From Desulfolinea sp964487745 (GTDB lineage Bacteria; Chloroflexota; Anaerolineae; Anaerolineales; Villigracilaceae), in NCBI GenBank assembly GCA_964487745.1, contig CAZASG010000010.1, positions 1 through 64,000 of the forward strand: a stretch of DNA of 64,000 nt, in the 5' to 3' direction. The notes under the pieces are model-generated. The model searched no databases, was not told the origin of the DNA, and worked only from the letters and a program-made list of their open reading frames with translations. Within the stretch, counting starts at the first letter, position 1. Each line of letters begins with the position of its first letter. Shown here piece after piece: positions 47,956 to 57,107 of the stretch. Made by a program: the position numbers and the translations under genes.

Positions 47956-49361
47956 TGCATCATCTCCCGTGGGTCGGTGAGCTTGCCAGTTACGGCGCTC
48001 GCAGCGGCGGTCAGCGGGCTGGCGAGGAAAGTGCGTCCGCCTTTGCCCTGGCGGCCTTCAAAATTACGATTACTCGTGCTCACAGCGTATTGGCCGGTCT
48101 CAAGATTGTCGCCGTTCATCGCAATGCACATCGAGCAGCCTGCAAAACGCCATTCACCGCCAGCATCACGTACGATCTGGTCGATGCCTTCGTCTTCTGC
48201 TTGTTTGCGGATATTCTCCGAGCCGGGCACGACTAGCAGGCGCAGCCCATCGGCAATTTTGCGCCCTTTCAAAATGGATGCTGCTGCACGCAGGTCGCTC
48301 ATGCGCGAGTTGGTGCAAGAGCCAATGAAAACCACATCGACAGGATGGCCAGACAACGCGCTGGCAGGTTCGAGATTCATATAATTGAGTGCCTTCTGCA
48401 AAGCGGATTGCTTCGCTTCGTCGCGCTCGTCATTTGGGCTGGGTACCGTTTCAGTGAGTTGGGTGCCCATCCCGGGGTTGGTGCCGTAGGTCACCATCGG
48501 TTGGAGTTGAGAAACATCGATGGTGATGGTTTTGTCGTAAACAGCGCCTTCGTCTGATGGAAGTTGACGCCATCTTTTGAGTGCGGCTTTCCATGCTTCA
48601 CCGCTAGGAGCTTGGGGACGTCCCGCCAGATATTCAAAGGTAACATTATCCGGGGCGACCATACCTGCGCGTGCACCGCCCTCAATGGACATGTTGCAGA
48701 GCGTCATGCGAGCTTCCATATCCAACGAGCGGACAGCTTCACCAGCATATTCAAAGACGTAGCCTGTCCCGCCGCCGATGCCGATCTTGGCGATCAGGGC
48801 AAGGATCATATCTTTGGCAGTCACGCCGGGCTGTAATTCGCCTTCAAATTGAACGAGACAGGTCTTGGGACGATTTTGCAGCAACGATTGTGTGGCAAGA
48901 ACGTGCTCCACTTCAGATGTGCCGATGCCGAAGGCCAGTGCGCCGAATGCACCGTGCGTAGATGTGTGGCTGTCACCGCAGACGATGGTCTGCCCGGGTT
49001 GGGTGAAGCCCTGCTCCGGCCCAATAACGTGGACGATGCCACGGTTAGGGCTATCTACGCCGTAGTGCTGGATGCCGAATTCTTCGCAATTCTTGGCGAA
49101 TTGACGTAACTGGGCAACAGCCTGGTCGTCGGCAGTGTCGAGGTCGAGTGCTACGGTTGGGATGGAGTGATCCATTGTCCCGATCGTGCGCTCAGGGCGA
49201 CGAACTTTTAGCCCTTTCTCACGTAAACCGCTAAAGGCCTGTGGCGAGGTCACCTCGTGGACGAGGTGCAAGTCAATGTAAATGATGGAAGGTGCATCGT
49301 CGCTTTCAGCAACGAGGTGCGACTCCCAGATCTTATCAAAGAGGGTTTTAGGTTGGGTCAT
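47952..49361 (-). CDS. leuC: 3-isopropylmalate dehydratase large subunit
   Basis: A 469-residue aconitase-family protein carrying the 4Fe-4S cluster. Motifs: VCGDSHTSTHGAFGALAFGIG, the cluster-binding cysteines in VFIGSCTNSR and FAGCSMCIAMN, and STSNRNFEGRQG. Forms the active isomerase with LeuD. Length is standard. Confidence 0.96.
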   Translation of the reverse strand: MTQPKTLFDKIWESHLVAESDDAPSIIYIDLHLVHEVTSPQAFSGLREKGLKVRRPERTIGTMDHSIPTVALDLDTADDQAVAQLRQFAKNCEEFGIQHYGVDSPNRGIVHVIGPEQGFTQPGQTIVCGDSHTSTHGAFGALAFGIGTSEVEHVLATQSLLQNRPKTCLVQFEGELQPGVTAKDMILALIAKIGIGGGTGYVFEYAGEAVRSLDMEARMTLCNMSIEGGARAGMVAPDNVTFEYLAGRPQAPSGEAWKAALKRWRQLPSDEGAVYDKTITIDVSQLQPMVTYGTNPGMGTQLTETVPSPNDERDEAKQSALQKALNYMNLEPASALSGHPVDVVFIGSCTNSRMSDLRAAASILKGRKIADGLRLLVVPGSENIRKQAEDEGIDQIVRDAGGEWRFAGCSMCIAMNGDNLETGQYAVSTSNRNFEGRQGKGGRTFLASPLTAAASAVTGKLTDPREMMQ

Positions 49362-49407
49362 AAGGTTTTTTTGTTGATGGGCGACTACTGTCTCACCCTA
49401 CCGATAC

Positions 49408-49695
49408 TTATTCCTTATCGTCATCACAGTGGGTGCAGTGCCACTCTTTTGGCTCGATCTTCAAGGATGGGAATTTTTCGATCATGTGGGCTGCTTTTTC
49501 ATCATCGTCGCTGAACTCAACCTTGGCTTCTGCAACTTTGGCAGCTTTCTCAGCTTGTTTTTTTAGGCGATATTTGGCGGTGGCAACATCATGCTCATGC
49601 CATTCGGCAGGCATCCCCTGTGGTTCGGGGAAAGTTTCCATCATATGTTTGGCTGCTTCAGCTTCGGTTTTTTGAGTGGCATTTTGCTGGGTCAT
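49408..49695 (-). CDS. Small duplicated-motif protein within the leu operon
   Basis: A 95-residue acidic protein made of two related segments (AAKHMMETFPEPQGMPAEWH, residues 14-33, and AAHMIEKFPSLKIEPKEWH, 68-86) joined by a Lys/Ala-rich helix. Each has Met-x-x-x-Phe-Pro and Pro-x-Glu-Trp-His. CTHC follows the second copy (Cys87, 90), which suggests metal binding near the His. I do not recognise a family. It lies between leuA and leuC, 20 bases from leuA and 46 from leuC, so it is translated with the pathway. Confidence 0.75.
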   Translation of the reverse strand: MTQQNATQKTEAEAAKHMMETFPEPQGMPAEWHEHDVATAKYRLKKQAEKAAKVAEAKVEFSDDDEKAAHMIEKFPSLKIEPKEWHCTHCDDDKE

Positions 49696-49715
49696 TTCAT
49701 TCTCCTGTTTTTTAT

Positions 49716-51353
49716 TTAGACATTGACTACGCCGACTTCACTGGCGACTTCTTCAGTATCACCATAGCGTCCGCTGGCAGTGAGTAATTTGTTCAATCCG
49801 GCGATATAGGCACGGGTGCTGGCAACGATGATGTCGGTGTGAGCGCCGTATCCACCAAAGGTGCGCCGACGTTCGATACCGCTTTGGGGCGATGTCCGTT
49901 TTGGGACGCTCCCATTGACGGGTTTCAGACGCACGGTTACTTCGCCGATGGCGTCGATACCTTCAGTGACAGCATCAATATGAAATTCGAGCAGGATATT
50001 TGGCATTTTGACGATAGCGTCTATCGCCTTGTATGCCGCGTCCACGGGGCCGGTGCCTATCGCCGCCTGTACACGCACCTCACCATCGGGACCGGTCAAA
50101 CGTACGGTCGCAGTGGGCATGCCCATCGTCCCGGACGCAACCTGCAATCCATCCAATTTGTAGTGTTCCTTTGCTTGATAGATCTGGTCTTCGGCAAGGG
50201 CTTCCAGATCCGCATCTGTAATAACTTTCTTTTTATCAGCGAGGTCTTTGAAACGTGCGAAAATGGTGCGCAGTTTTTCATCGTCTATTTCGTAGCCCAA
50301 TTCGTTCAGACGAACTTTGAGGGCGTGCCTGCCAGAATGCTTGCCCAGCACGAGGCTGGAGCGGTTCAAACCGACGGTTTCGGGCGTCATGATCTCGTAG
50401 GTGGCTTGGTGTTTGAGCATCCCGTCCTGATGGATGCCGGCTTCGTGGGCAAAGGCATTTGCGCCGACAATGGCTTTGTTGGGCTGAACGCTCATGCCGG
50501 TGTAATTGGAAACGGTGCGGCTCATGCGTGTGATCTGCGTAGAGTCGATGCCGGTTTCAAGATCGTAGACCTGTTTACGGGTCTGGATTGCCATTGCGAT
50601 CTCTTCAAGAGAGGTGTTGCCTGCTCGCTCGCCGATACCGTTGATGGTCACTTCAGCCTGCCGTGCCCCTGCTCGCAAGCCAGCCAAGGTATTGGCGGTG
50701 GCGAGACCAAGATCGTTGTGGCAATGGACGGAAACAATGGCGTTCTCGATGCCGGGCGTGTTTTCCATGATGCCAGCGATCAGACTGCCAAACTCGTCGG
50801 GGGTCGTGTAGCCAACGGTGTCTGGGATATTAAGCGTGGTCGCTCCGGCTTTGATGGCTTCACCTAAAACAAGATATAGGAATTCCGGCTCACTGCGCCC
50901 TGCATCTTCAGGTGAGAATTCAATATCATCACAAAGCGTCTTTGCATAGCCGACCATCTCTTTTACCTTCTCCACGACTTCTTCGGGGTCCATACGAAGC
51001 TTATGCTTCATGTGGATGGGAGATGTCGCGAGAAAGGTGTGGATGCGTGGCTTTGCAGCATACTGGATCGCTTCCCACGCCGCGTCGATATCGGACTTTG
51101 TCGTGCGTGCCAGTCCACAAATGACGGGGGGCTCGGACTCGATGTTGTTACCGATCTCTTTGGCAATGCGGCGTACTGCTTCCAGATCATCGGGCGAAGC
51201 AGCCGGGAAGCCCGCTTCGATCACGTCTACACCCAGCTTTGCCAACCCGCGCGCGATCTCCAATTTCTCATTGGATGTGAGCGACGCGCCCGGTGATTGT
51301 TCACCATCGCGCAAGGTGGTATCGAAAATACAGATATAGTTATCTTTACTCAT
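49716..51353 (-). CDS. leuA: 2-isopropylmalate synthase
   Basis: A 545-residue enzyme condensing 2-oxoisovalerate with acetyl-CoA, the committed step to leucine. The barrel starts FDTTLRDGEQSPGASL, VSVHCHNDLGLATANTLAGL holds the metal ligands, NAFAHEAGIHQDGMLK follows, and the C-terminal allosteric domain includes VRLTGPDGEVRVQAAIGTGPVDAAYKAID and ends near TDIIVASTRAYIAGLNKLL. Full length, feedback domain intact. Confidence 0.95.
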   Translation of the reverse strand: MSKDNYICIFDTTLRDGEQSPGASLTSNEKLEIARGLAKLGVDVIEAGFPAASPDDLEAVRRIAKEIGNNIESEPPVICGLARTTKSDIDAAWEAIQYAAKPRIHTFLATSPIHMKHKLRMDPEEVVEKVKEMVGYAKTLCDDIEFSPEDAGRSEPEFLYLVLGEAIKAGATTLNIPDTVGYTTPDEFGSLIAGIMENTPGIENAIVSVHCHNDLGLATANTLAGLRAGARQAEVTINGIGERAGNTSLEEIAMAIQTRKQVYDLETGIDSTQITRMSRTVSNYTGMSVQPNKAIVGANAFAHEAGIHQDGMLKHQATYEIMTPETVGLNRSSLVLGKHSGRHALKVRLNELGYEIDDEKLRTIFARFKDLADKKKVITDADLEALAEDQIYQAKEHYKLDGLQVASGTMGMPTATVRLTGPDGEVRVQAAIGTGPVDAAYKAIDAIVKMPNILLEFHIDAVTEGIDAIGEVTVRLKPVNGSVPKRTSPQSGIERRRTFGGYGAHTDIIVASTRAYIAGLNKLLTASGRYGDTEEVASEVGVVNV

Positions 51354-51418
51354 AAGATCGTCCTTCGAGTTTGGAGGGTAGAAAGCAGGACCTGCCCTGT
51401 TTTCTACCTTCTACTCAA

Positions 51419-52471
51419 CTATTCTTTCCAATTCTCAGGACGCAGAGAGCGGACAGCTGCGCCAGCTTGCCACATTTCAGAGTTGTGCATTTCGCTAAGT
51501 TCTTCTTCGAGATTTTCACGATAATTGGGGTCACCGTTTTTCTTTAGAGTGATACGAGCTTCTTCACCGGAAGTAACGCTTTCATATAACTCTTCAAAGA
51601 CGGGTTCAACCGCGTCACGGAATCGAGGATGCCAATCCAGCGCGCCGCGTTGGGCGGTGGTGGAGCAATTGGCGTACATCCAGTCCATGCCGTTTTCGGC
51701 GACAAGACGGATGAGGGACTGTGTCAGCTCTTCGACGGTCTCGTTGAAAGCTTCGCTGGGGCTGTGACCGTTCTTTCGCAGGACGTTGTACTGGGCTTCC
51801 ATTACTCCAGAGAGCGCACCGATCAGGATGCCGCGCTCGCCGGTCAGGTCGCTGTAGACTTCTTTCTCAAAGGTGGTCGGGAAGAGATAACCTGCGCCGA
51901 TGGCGATGCCAAGAGCGATGGTACGTTCTTCAGCTTTGCCGGTATGATCCTGATGAAGGGCGTAGCTGGCGTTGATGCCAGAGCCGTCGAGGAAATTCCG
52001 GCGAACGCTGGTACCGGAACCTTTCGGGGCGACGAGGGCTACATCCACGTTAGGGGGCGGGACGATGCCGGTCTGGTCTTTGTAGGTCACGCCAAAACCG
52101 TGCGAGAAATAGAGCATATTGCCTTCATCGAGCATTTCCGAAAGAGTTGACCAGGCGGCTTTCTGCCCTGCATCCGAAAGCAGATATTGAATGACTGTGC
52201 CGCGCTCGGCAGCCTCTTCAAGGGAGAAAAGCGTCTCTCCTTCCACCCAGCCATCAGCAAGGGCTTTATCCCAATTGGGGGAACCTTTGCGTTGCCCGAC
52301 GATCACGTTGATGCCGTTGTCTTTCATATTTAGTGCTTGTGCTGGACCCTGAACGCCATAGCCCAAAACGGCGACCACTTCACCCTTCAAAACTTCCTGT
52401 GCTTTTTTCAGCGGAAACTCATCTCGGGTAACAACGGTTTCTTCCACATTTCCAAACTTGATCTTAGCCAT
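51419..52471 (-). CDS. ilvC: Ketol-acid reductoisomerase
   Basis: A 350-residue class I enzyme. The nucleotide-binding loop is GYGVQGPAQALNMKDNGINV. Catalytic residues sit in KGSGTSVRRNFLDGSG, EVYSDLTGERGILIGALSGVMEAQYN and ANCSTTAQRGALDW. It catalyses the rearrangement and NADPH-dependent reduction of acetolactate or acetohydroxybutyrate. Confidence 0.95.
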   Translation of the reverse strand: MAKIKFGNVEETVVTRDEFPLKKAQEVLKGEVVAVLGYGVQGPAQALNMKDNGINVIVGQRKGSPNWDKALADGWVEGETLFSLEEAAERGTVIQYLLSDAGQKAAWSTLSEMLDEGNMLYFSHGFGVTYKDQTGIVPPPNVDVALVAPKGSGTSVRRNFLDGSGINASYALHQDHTGKAEERTIALGIAIGAGYLFPTTFEKEVYSDLTGERGILIGALSGVMEAQYNVLRKNGHSPSEAFNETVEELTQSLIRLVAENGMDWMYANCSTTAQRGALDWHPRFRDAVEPVFEELYESVTSGEEARITLKKNGDPNYRENLEEELSEMHNSEMWQAGAAVRSLRPENWKE

Positions 52472-52501
52472 TTCTTGAATCCTTTATATTTTTAAAATTT
52501 C

Positions 52502-53005
52502 TTACTTCTCTTGGTGATAGCGTTTACCAGCCATTGCACCACGCATCATGGCGATATTGCCTGTGCGTACCATTTCCAAAACGCCAAGCGGACTGAGCAA
52601 CTCGACCAGGCTGGCGATCTTGTCTTCGGTACCAGTGATCTGTACAACAACGGAATCAGACGCAACGTCCACGATGCTGCCACGGAAAATACTTGCCAGG
52701 CTGGCAACCTCCGCACGCTGATCGGGTGTAGCGCCGACTTTAATCAATGCCAATTCACGAACAACGGCGGGCTGATCGGTCACATCCTGCACATCGACAA
52801 CGTTGACCAATTTGTAGAGATTGGCTTCCACTTTGCTGGCATCCACACTGTCATCCACGGTGATGGTCATGCGTGAGACATTCGGGGTTTCCGAGTTCCC
52901 TACATTTAAAGACTTGATGTTGAAATTACGACGACGGAATAATGAAGCTACACGGTTCAGTACACCGGGTTTATCTTCAACTAAAGCAACGATTGTATGA
53001 TCCAT
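52502..53005 (-). CDS. ilvN: Acetolactate synthase small (regulatory) subunit
   Basis: A 167-residue protein with an N-terminal ACT domain (VALVEDKPGVLNRVASLFRRRNFNIKSLNVG) and the C-terminal ALS_ss domain (ELALIKVGATPDQRAEV, ILEMVRTGNIAMMRG-like end). It gives valine feedback control to IlvB. Its start is two bases past the ilvB stop. Confidence 0.94.
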   Translation of the reverse strand: MDHTIVALVEDKPGVLNRVASLFRRRNFNIKSLNVGNSETPNVSRMTITVDDSVDASKVEANLYKLVNVVDVQDVTDQPAVVRELALIKVGATPDQRAEVASLASIFRGSIVDVASDSVVVQITGTEDKIASLVELLSPLGVLEMVRTGNIAMMRGAMAGKRYHQEK

Positions 53006-53007
53006 TT

Positions 53008-54708
53008 CTAACTCTCCTGTTTTTCCTGTATCGGGCGTCGTAACATCTCGTTCAGCGGAGCCCCGGCCGGAACCATCGGGTATACTGCTTCTTCATTCTC
53101 TACACGGAATTCGATCAAAACGGGACCAGGAGTTTCCTGAGCAAATTTGATCGCCTCCATCGCATCTTCGGGTTTTTCCACACGTCTTGCAGGGATACCG
53201 AAAGCCTCTGCCAATTTGACGAAATCAGGGCCCGAAATGGGTGTAGCAGCGTAACGTTTATCGAAGAAAAACTCCTGCCATTGGCGTACCATGCCCAAAA
53301 AGCTGTTATTCATCAGCGCGATTTTTACGTCGGCACCTTCCTGAACGATGGTTGCTAACTCAGCCTGTGTCATCTGGAAACTGCCATCACCGTCGATTAA
53401 CCAGACGGGCTTCTCTTTATCGGCAAACCAGGCCCCCAATGCAGCGGGGACACCGTATCCCATTGTGCCTGCGCCGCCGGATGTCAGCAGACGATAAGGT
53501 TTCTCGAATTCGTAATACTGGGCAGCCCACATCTGGTGCTGACCCACACCGGTCACCACTGTCGAATCTCCTTGAGTGGCATTCCACAATGCACGGATGG
53601 CGTGGGCAGTATAGAGCTTGCCATCATCACGCCACTCCATGATGCTGCGTTCTTTGGTCTCGGCTTTCCATTGATCAATTTGTGCCATCCACCGAGGATG
53701 ATCATATTCATCCATCATCGGGATCAAGTCGGTCAGTACATTTTTCAGATCACCCATTAAGGGCAGATCAACAGCGACATTTTTATGTACTTCGGTTGGG
53801 TCGATCTCAACGTGGATCTTCTTTGCCTTCGGGGCATAAGTGCTGAGCAAGCCAGTCACTCGGTCATCGAAGCGCATACCAAAAGCCAGAAGCAGATCGG
53901 CGTTCTGGATGGCTTCATTAGCATAGGCCTCGCCGTGCATCCCCATCATGCCCAGACTGAGCGGATCAGAAGCCGGAACCGACCCCAGCCCCAACAGGGT
54001 CATTGCAACCGGAGTATTGGTCTTGGTGGCGAACATCCGCAACTCATCCATCGCCCCGGACATTTGCACGCCATGTCCCGCCAAAATGACCGGTCGTTCA
54101 GCCGCTTCGATCAGCTTGACCGCTTCTTGCAGATCAGCTTCGGGCGCGCGTTCTGGCGGATGATAGCCAAGCAACGAGATCGGTTCTTCAGGATATTCGA
54201 ATTCCATCTCTGCCAGTTGAGCGTTTTTGCAGAAATCGATCAAAACAGGGCCCGGGCGTCCGCTGCGGGCAATGTGGAAGGCTTCACGAACCACATCGGC
54301 GATCTCAGAAACATCGGTGATGAGATAGTTATGTTTTGTGATCGGGAGGGTAATACCCGTTACATCGATCTCTTGAAAAGCATCCCCGCCAATCAAATGG
54401 GCATGAACCTGTCCTGTGATGCATACGATCGGGACAGAGTCCATCATTGCGGTGGCAATTCCCGTAACCAGGTTCGTCGCTCCGGGACCAGACGTCGCTA
54501 TGGCAACGCCGACCCTGCCCGAAGCACGAGCGTATCCGTCGGCGGCATGCGCGGCGCCTTGCTCGTGACGGGTGAGGATATGATGGATCGGGTATTTCAA
54601 CATGGCATCATGGACGGGCATGATCGCGCCGCCGGGATATCCAAAAATGGTATCCACACCCTCGCGCACCATACATTCCATCATAATTTCTGCGCCGTTC
54701 ATTTTCAT
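53008..54708 (-). CDS. ilvB: Acetolactate synthase large subunit
   Basis: A 566-residue ThDP enzyme. The catalytic Glu is in LTRHEQGAAHAADGYAR, the FAD/middle domain contains FGMRFDDRVTG, and the ThDP-binding motif is GDGSFQMTQAELATI with NNSFLGMVRQWQ. It makes acetolactate from pyruvate, or acetohydroxybutyrate with 2-oxobutyrate. Confidence 0.95.
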   Translation of the reverse strand: MKMNGAEIMMECMVREGVDTIFGYPGGAIMPVHDAMLKYPIHHILTRHEQGAAHAADGYARASGRVGVAIATSGPGATNLVTGIATAMMDSVPIVCITGQVHAHLIGGDAFQEIDVTGITLPITKHNYLITDVSEIADVVREAFHIARSGRPGPVLIDFCKNAQLAEMEFEYPEEPISLLGYHPPERAPEADLQEAVKLIEAAERPVILAGHGVQMSGAMDELRMFATKTNTPVAMTLLGLGSVPASDPLSLGMMGMHGEAYANEAIQNADLLLAFGMRFDDRVTGLLSTYAPKAKKIHVEIDPTEVHKNVAVDLPLMGDLKNVLTDLIPMMDEYDHPRWMAQIDQWKAETKERSIMEWRDDGKLYTAHAIRALWNATQGDSTVVTGVGQHQMWAAQYYEFEKPYRLLTSGGAGTMGYGVPAALGAWFADKEKPVWLIDGDGSFQMTQAELATIVQEGADVKIALMNNSFLGMVRQWQEFFFDKRYAATPISGPDFVKLAEAFGIPARRVEKPEDAMEAIKFAQETPGPVLIEFRVENEEAVYPMVPAGAPLNEMLRRPIQEKQES

Positions 54709-54737
54709 AATCTTTCTCCTCTTGAATAATTCCGAAA

Positions 54738-56411
54738 TTAAAAATCGGTTTTTAAGACTGCACCGCTATCGGCAGATGTGACAAAGTGGGCATAACGTTT
54801 GAGCCAGGGGCTTTGCGTATTCGGCGTAAATGGGGGCAAAGCGTCCAAGCGTGCCTGGATCTCCTCGTCACTCAGTTGTACATTCAAGGTGCGTGCTCCC
54901 AGATCGATCTCGATCATGTCACCGTTCTCAAGCACCGCAATCGGGCCACGTGCCGCTGCTTCGGGGCTGATATGTCCGATGCAGGCACCGCGTGTACCGC
55001 CTGAAAAACGCCCGTCGGTGATAAGTGCCACTTTTTCGCCCAAACCCATCCCCATGATGGCGGATGTTGGCGAAAGCATCTCCTGCATACCGGGGCCACC
55101 TTTTGGTCCCTCGTAGCGGATGACGACCACATCACCTTCCTGTACTTCCTGATTTAAAATGCCGCGCATGGCATCATCCTGGCTTTCATAAATGCGGGCA
55201 GGGCCTGTATGCTGGTGCATCGCCGGAGCCACGCCGCCAGTTTTAACGACTGATCCATTGGGTGCTAAATTACCGAACAGGATAGATAGCCCGCCGCTCT
55301 CCGAATAGGGATCATCCAGTGGATGAATGACATCCTCTTCCCTAACATTTATCCCGGCGATAGACTCACGCAGACTTGAGCCTGCCACCGTTGGCCGATC
55401 AAGGTGCAGCACCCCATCTTTTTTCGCCAACTCGTTCAAAATAGCCGGTACGCCACCCGCGCGATGGACATCTTCCATATGCCACTGCCCCGAGGGGCTG
55501 ACTTTACATAAATGAGGTGTTTTCTTTGCAACTTTGTTGATTCTTTTAAGGTCGTAGGCAATCCCCGCTTCGTGTGCCAATGCCAGTGTGTGTAAAACCG
55601 TGTTCGTGCTGCCGCCCATCGCCATATCCAGCGCGAAGGCATCGTCGATGGCTTCTGGGGTCACGATCTGGCGCGGGGTCAGATCTTTCCCAACCAGGTC
55701 CATGATCTGGCTGGCAGCTTTTTGCGCCAGCGCTTCGCGCTCTTCGCTCAGCGCCAGTGCCGAGCCGTTGAAGGGCAGTGCCAATCCCAAAACTTCCAGC
55801 AGACAATTCATAGAATTGGCGGTGAACATCCCCGAACAGGATCCGCAGGTCGGGCAGCCGAAGTCTTCGAGTGTTTTCAGCCGTTCGGCGTCGATCTTGC
55901 CTGCCTTATATGCCCCGACGCCCTCAAAGACCGAAACCAGATCAACCACAGTGCCATCCGGCGTTTTACCGGCAGCCATTGGTCCGCCTGAAACAATAAT
56001 GGTGGGAATATCCACGCGCAAGGCTGCCATCGTCATGCCGGGCACGATTTTGTCGCAATTCGTGATGCAGACCATGCCATCGAATTGGTGTGCCTGGATC
56101 ATCGTTTCAACACTGTCGGCGATCAACTCGCGAGAAGGCAGACTGTATTTCATGCCGTAATGTCCCATCGCGATGCCATCATCCACGCCGATGGTGTTGA
56201 ACTCAAATGGTACACCGCCCGCCGCGAGGACAGTCTTTTTTACCTGACGCCCAAAATCCTGTAAGTGGACGTGTCCCGGAATGATGTCGATATAGGAATT
56301 GACGATGGCGATAAAAGGCTTGTGGAAGTCTTCATCGCGGACGCCGGTCGCTTTGAGCAGGGAGCGGTGGGGGGCACGTTCGTACCCTTTTTTGATGGTG
56401 TCTGATCTCAT
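54738..56411 (-). CDS. ilvD: Dihydroxy-acid dehydratase
   Basis: A 557-residue Fe-S dehydratase. Cluster cysteines are in ITNCDKIVPGM and GCPTCGSCSGMFTANSMNCL, followed by AMGGSTNTVLH and a C-terminal GRFSGGTRGACIGHISPEA. Standard length. First structural gene of the operon; AAGGA lies before the ATG, and the attenuator terminator ends 30 bases upstream of the start codon. Confidence 0.96.
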   Translation of the reverse strand: MRSDTIKKGYERAPHRSLLKATGVRDEDFHKPFIAIVNSYIDIIPGHVHLQDFGRQVKKTVLAAGGVPFEFNTIGVDDGIAMGHYGMKYSLPSRELIADSVETMIQAHQFDGMVCITNCDKIVPGMTMAALRVDIPTIIVSGGPMAAGKTPDGTVVDLVSVFEGVGAYKAGKIDAERLKTLEDFGCPTCGSCSGMFTANSMNCLLEVLGLALPFNGSALALSEEREALAQKAASQIMDLVGKDLTPRQIVTPEAIDDAFALDMAMGGSTNTVLHTLALAHEAGIAYDLKRINKVAKKTPHLCKVSPSGQWHMEDVHRAGGVPAILNELAKKDGVLHLDRPTVAGSSLRESIAGINVREEDVIHPLDDPYSESGGLSILFGNLAPNGSVVKTGGVAPAMHQHTGPARIYESQDDAMRGILNQEVQEGDVVVIRYEGPKGGPGMQEMLSPTSAIMGMGLGEKVALITDGRFSGGTRGACIGHISPEAAARGPIAVLENGDMIEIDLGARTLNVQLSDEEIQARLDALPPFTPNTQSPWLKRYAHFVTSADSGAVLKTDF

Positions 56412-56440
56412 CTTTATCCTTTTTGTTTATTATTAAGCAA

Positions 56441-56474
56441 ACAAAAAGGGCTGCCCGTTTGGGCAGCCCTTTTT
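56441..56474 (-). terminator. Attenuator terminator of the ilv operon
   Basis: A 14-bp perfect stem (56474-56461 with 56456-56443), loop AAAC, then TTTTTG on the minus strand. Its 5' arm end and loop (CCCAAACG) are fully complementary to CGTTTGGG in the leader, allowing an antiterminator. Confidence 0.9.
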
Positions 56475-56493
56475 CAGCTTCAGCTTTGTGCTT

Positions 56494-56604
56494 CTACTTG
56501 CGCTCTATCTCGCAAGCTTCCCAAACGTGCATATCCTTGGTCCAAATAATAAGGACAAGGCTAATAAGGGTAAGGCTAATAAGAGCGAGTAAGTTCAAAG
56601 ACAT
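56494..56604 (-). CDS. Branched-chain amino acid leader peptide of the ilv operon
   Basis: A 36-codon frame from ATG at 56604 to TAG. Residues 3-20 read LNLLALISLTLISLVLII, with eight Leu, four Ile and one Val codon, mostly CTT and ATT. This is the pattern of ilv attenuation leaders in enteric bacteria. A stalled ribosome here would leave CGTTTGGG (codons 26-28) free to pair with the terminator. The only SD-like element (AAGGA) lies too far upstream to be ideal. Confidence 0.85.
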   Translation of the reverse strand: MSLNLLALISLTLISLVLIIWTKDMHVWEACEIERK

Positions 56605-56648
56605 TAGATTAAAAGATTTAGTAGGTTTTCCTTGCTAAGTTGGGCGGT

Positions 56649-56677
56649 ATTCTACAGGACTAATGAGTCCCTGTCAA
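56649..56677 (-). promoter_or_regulatory. Promoter of the ilv-leu operon
   Basis: TTGACA (56677-56672), 17-bp spacer, TAGAAT (56654-56649). The spacer contains GGACT-AATG-AGTCC, a dyad that could be an operator. Confidence 0.88.
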
Positions 56678-56854
56678 GCAAAGATGGGAAATTGACCAAT
56701 TTGTTAACCATATTTTTACATGGATGCAGATTTCTGACAAAATTTGGGTAATAATGCCAAAAGAATTGCAAATAGATTGCATTTTTGTTATTCCCACCAT
56801 TGGTTCCTTGACCCTTATCGTAGGCAAGGCTAAAATTTCTCAAACCTTAAAATA

Positions 56855-56863
56855 TGCTATACT
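56855..56863 (+). promoter_or_regulatory. Extended -10 promoter of a leaderless transcript
   Basis: TGCTATACT fits the extended -10 pattern TGnTATAAT. The ATG at 56871 lies seven bases after it. No clear -35 box. The rest of the 266-bp gap before this gene contains only the ilv promoter and leader on the other strand. Confidence 0.65.
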
Positions 56864-56870
56864 TTGGTGC

Positions 56871-57104
56871 ATGCGAACGCCAAGCGCTGAGTGGACAAAA
56901 TGGGCTGAAACCCTTTCTCGTTTTCAGTTAGACGGGATCGCTGCTTGGTTGCTGGAAGCCTCTGAGCCTTTGCTTCTAATAGGTGCACAATTTATATATT
57001 TTGGACAGCCTGTTTTAGGCAACGAGCGCCTAATAAAATTTGCACAATTTCTTGAAGATAAAGAAGAAACTCGAGCGTTCGCCGCTTTCCTAAGGAAGGA
57101 ATGA
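56871..57104 (+). CDS. Small protein, first gene of the 57-64 kb operon
   Basis: A 77-residue mostly helical protein with Trp and Phe residues (WTKWAETLSRFQLDGIAAWLLEASEPLLLIGAQFIYFGQP). No family recognised. The ATG at 56871 is chosen because it coincides with the predicted transcription start. Three bases separate it from the next gene, which marks it as part of the operon. Confidence 0.65.
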   Translation: MRTPSAEWTKWAETLSRFQLDGIAAWLLEASEPLLLIGAQFIYFGQPVLGNERLIKFAQFLEDKEETRAFAAFLRKE

Positions 57105-57107
57105 TTC

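Noticed and set aside
49839..50867. 342-residue plus-strand frame
   Set aside because: Shadow of leuA on the other strand.
53785..54729. 314-residue plus-strand frame
   Set aside because: Shadow of ilvB on the other strand.
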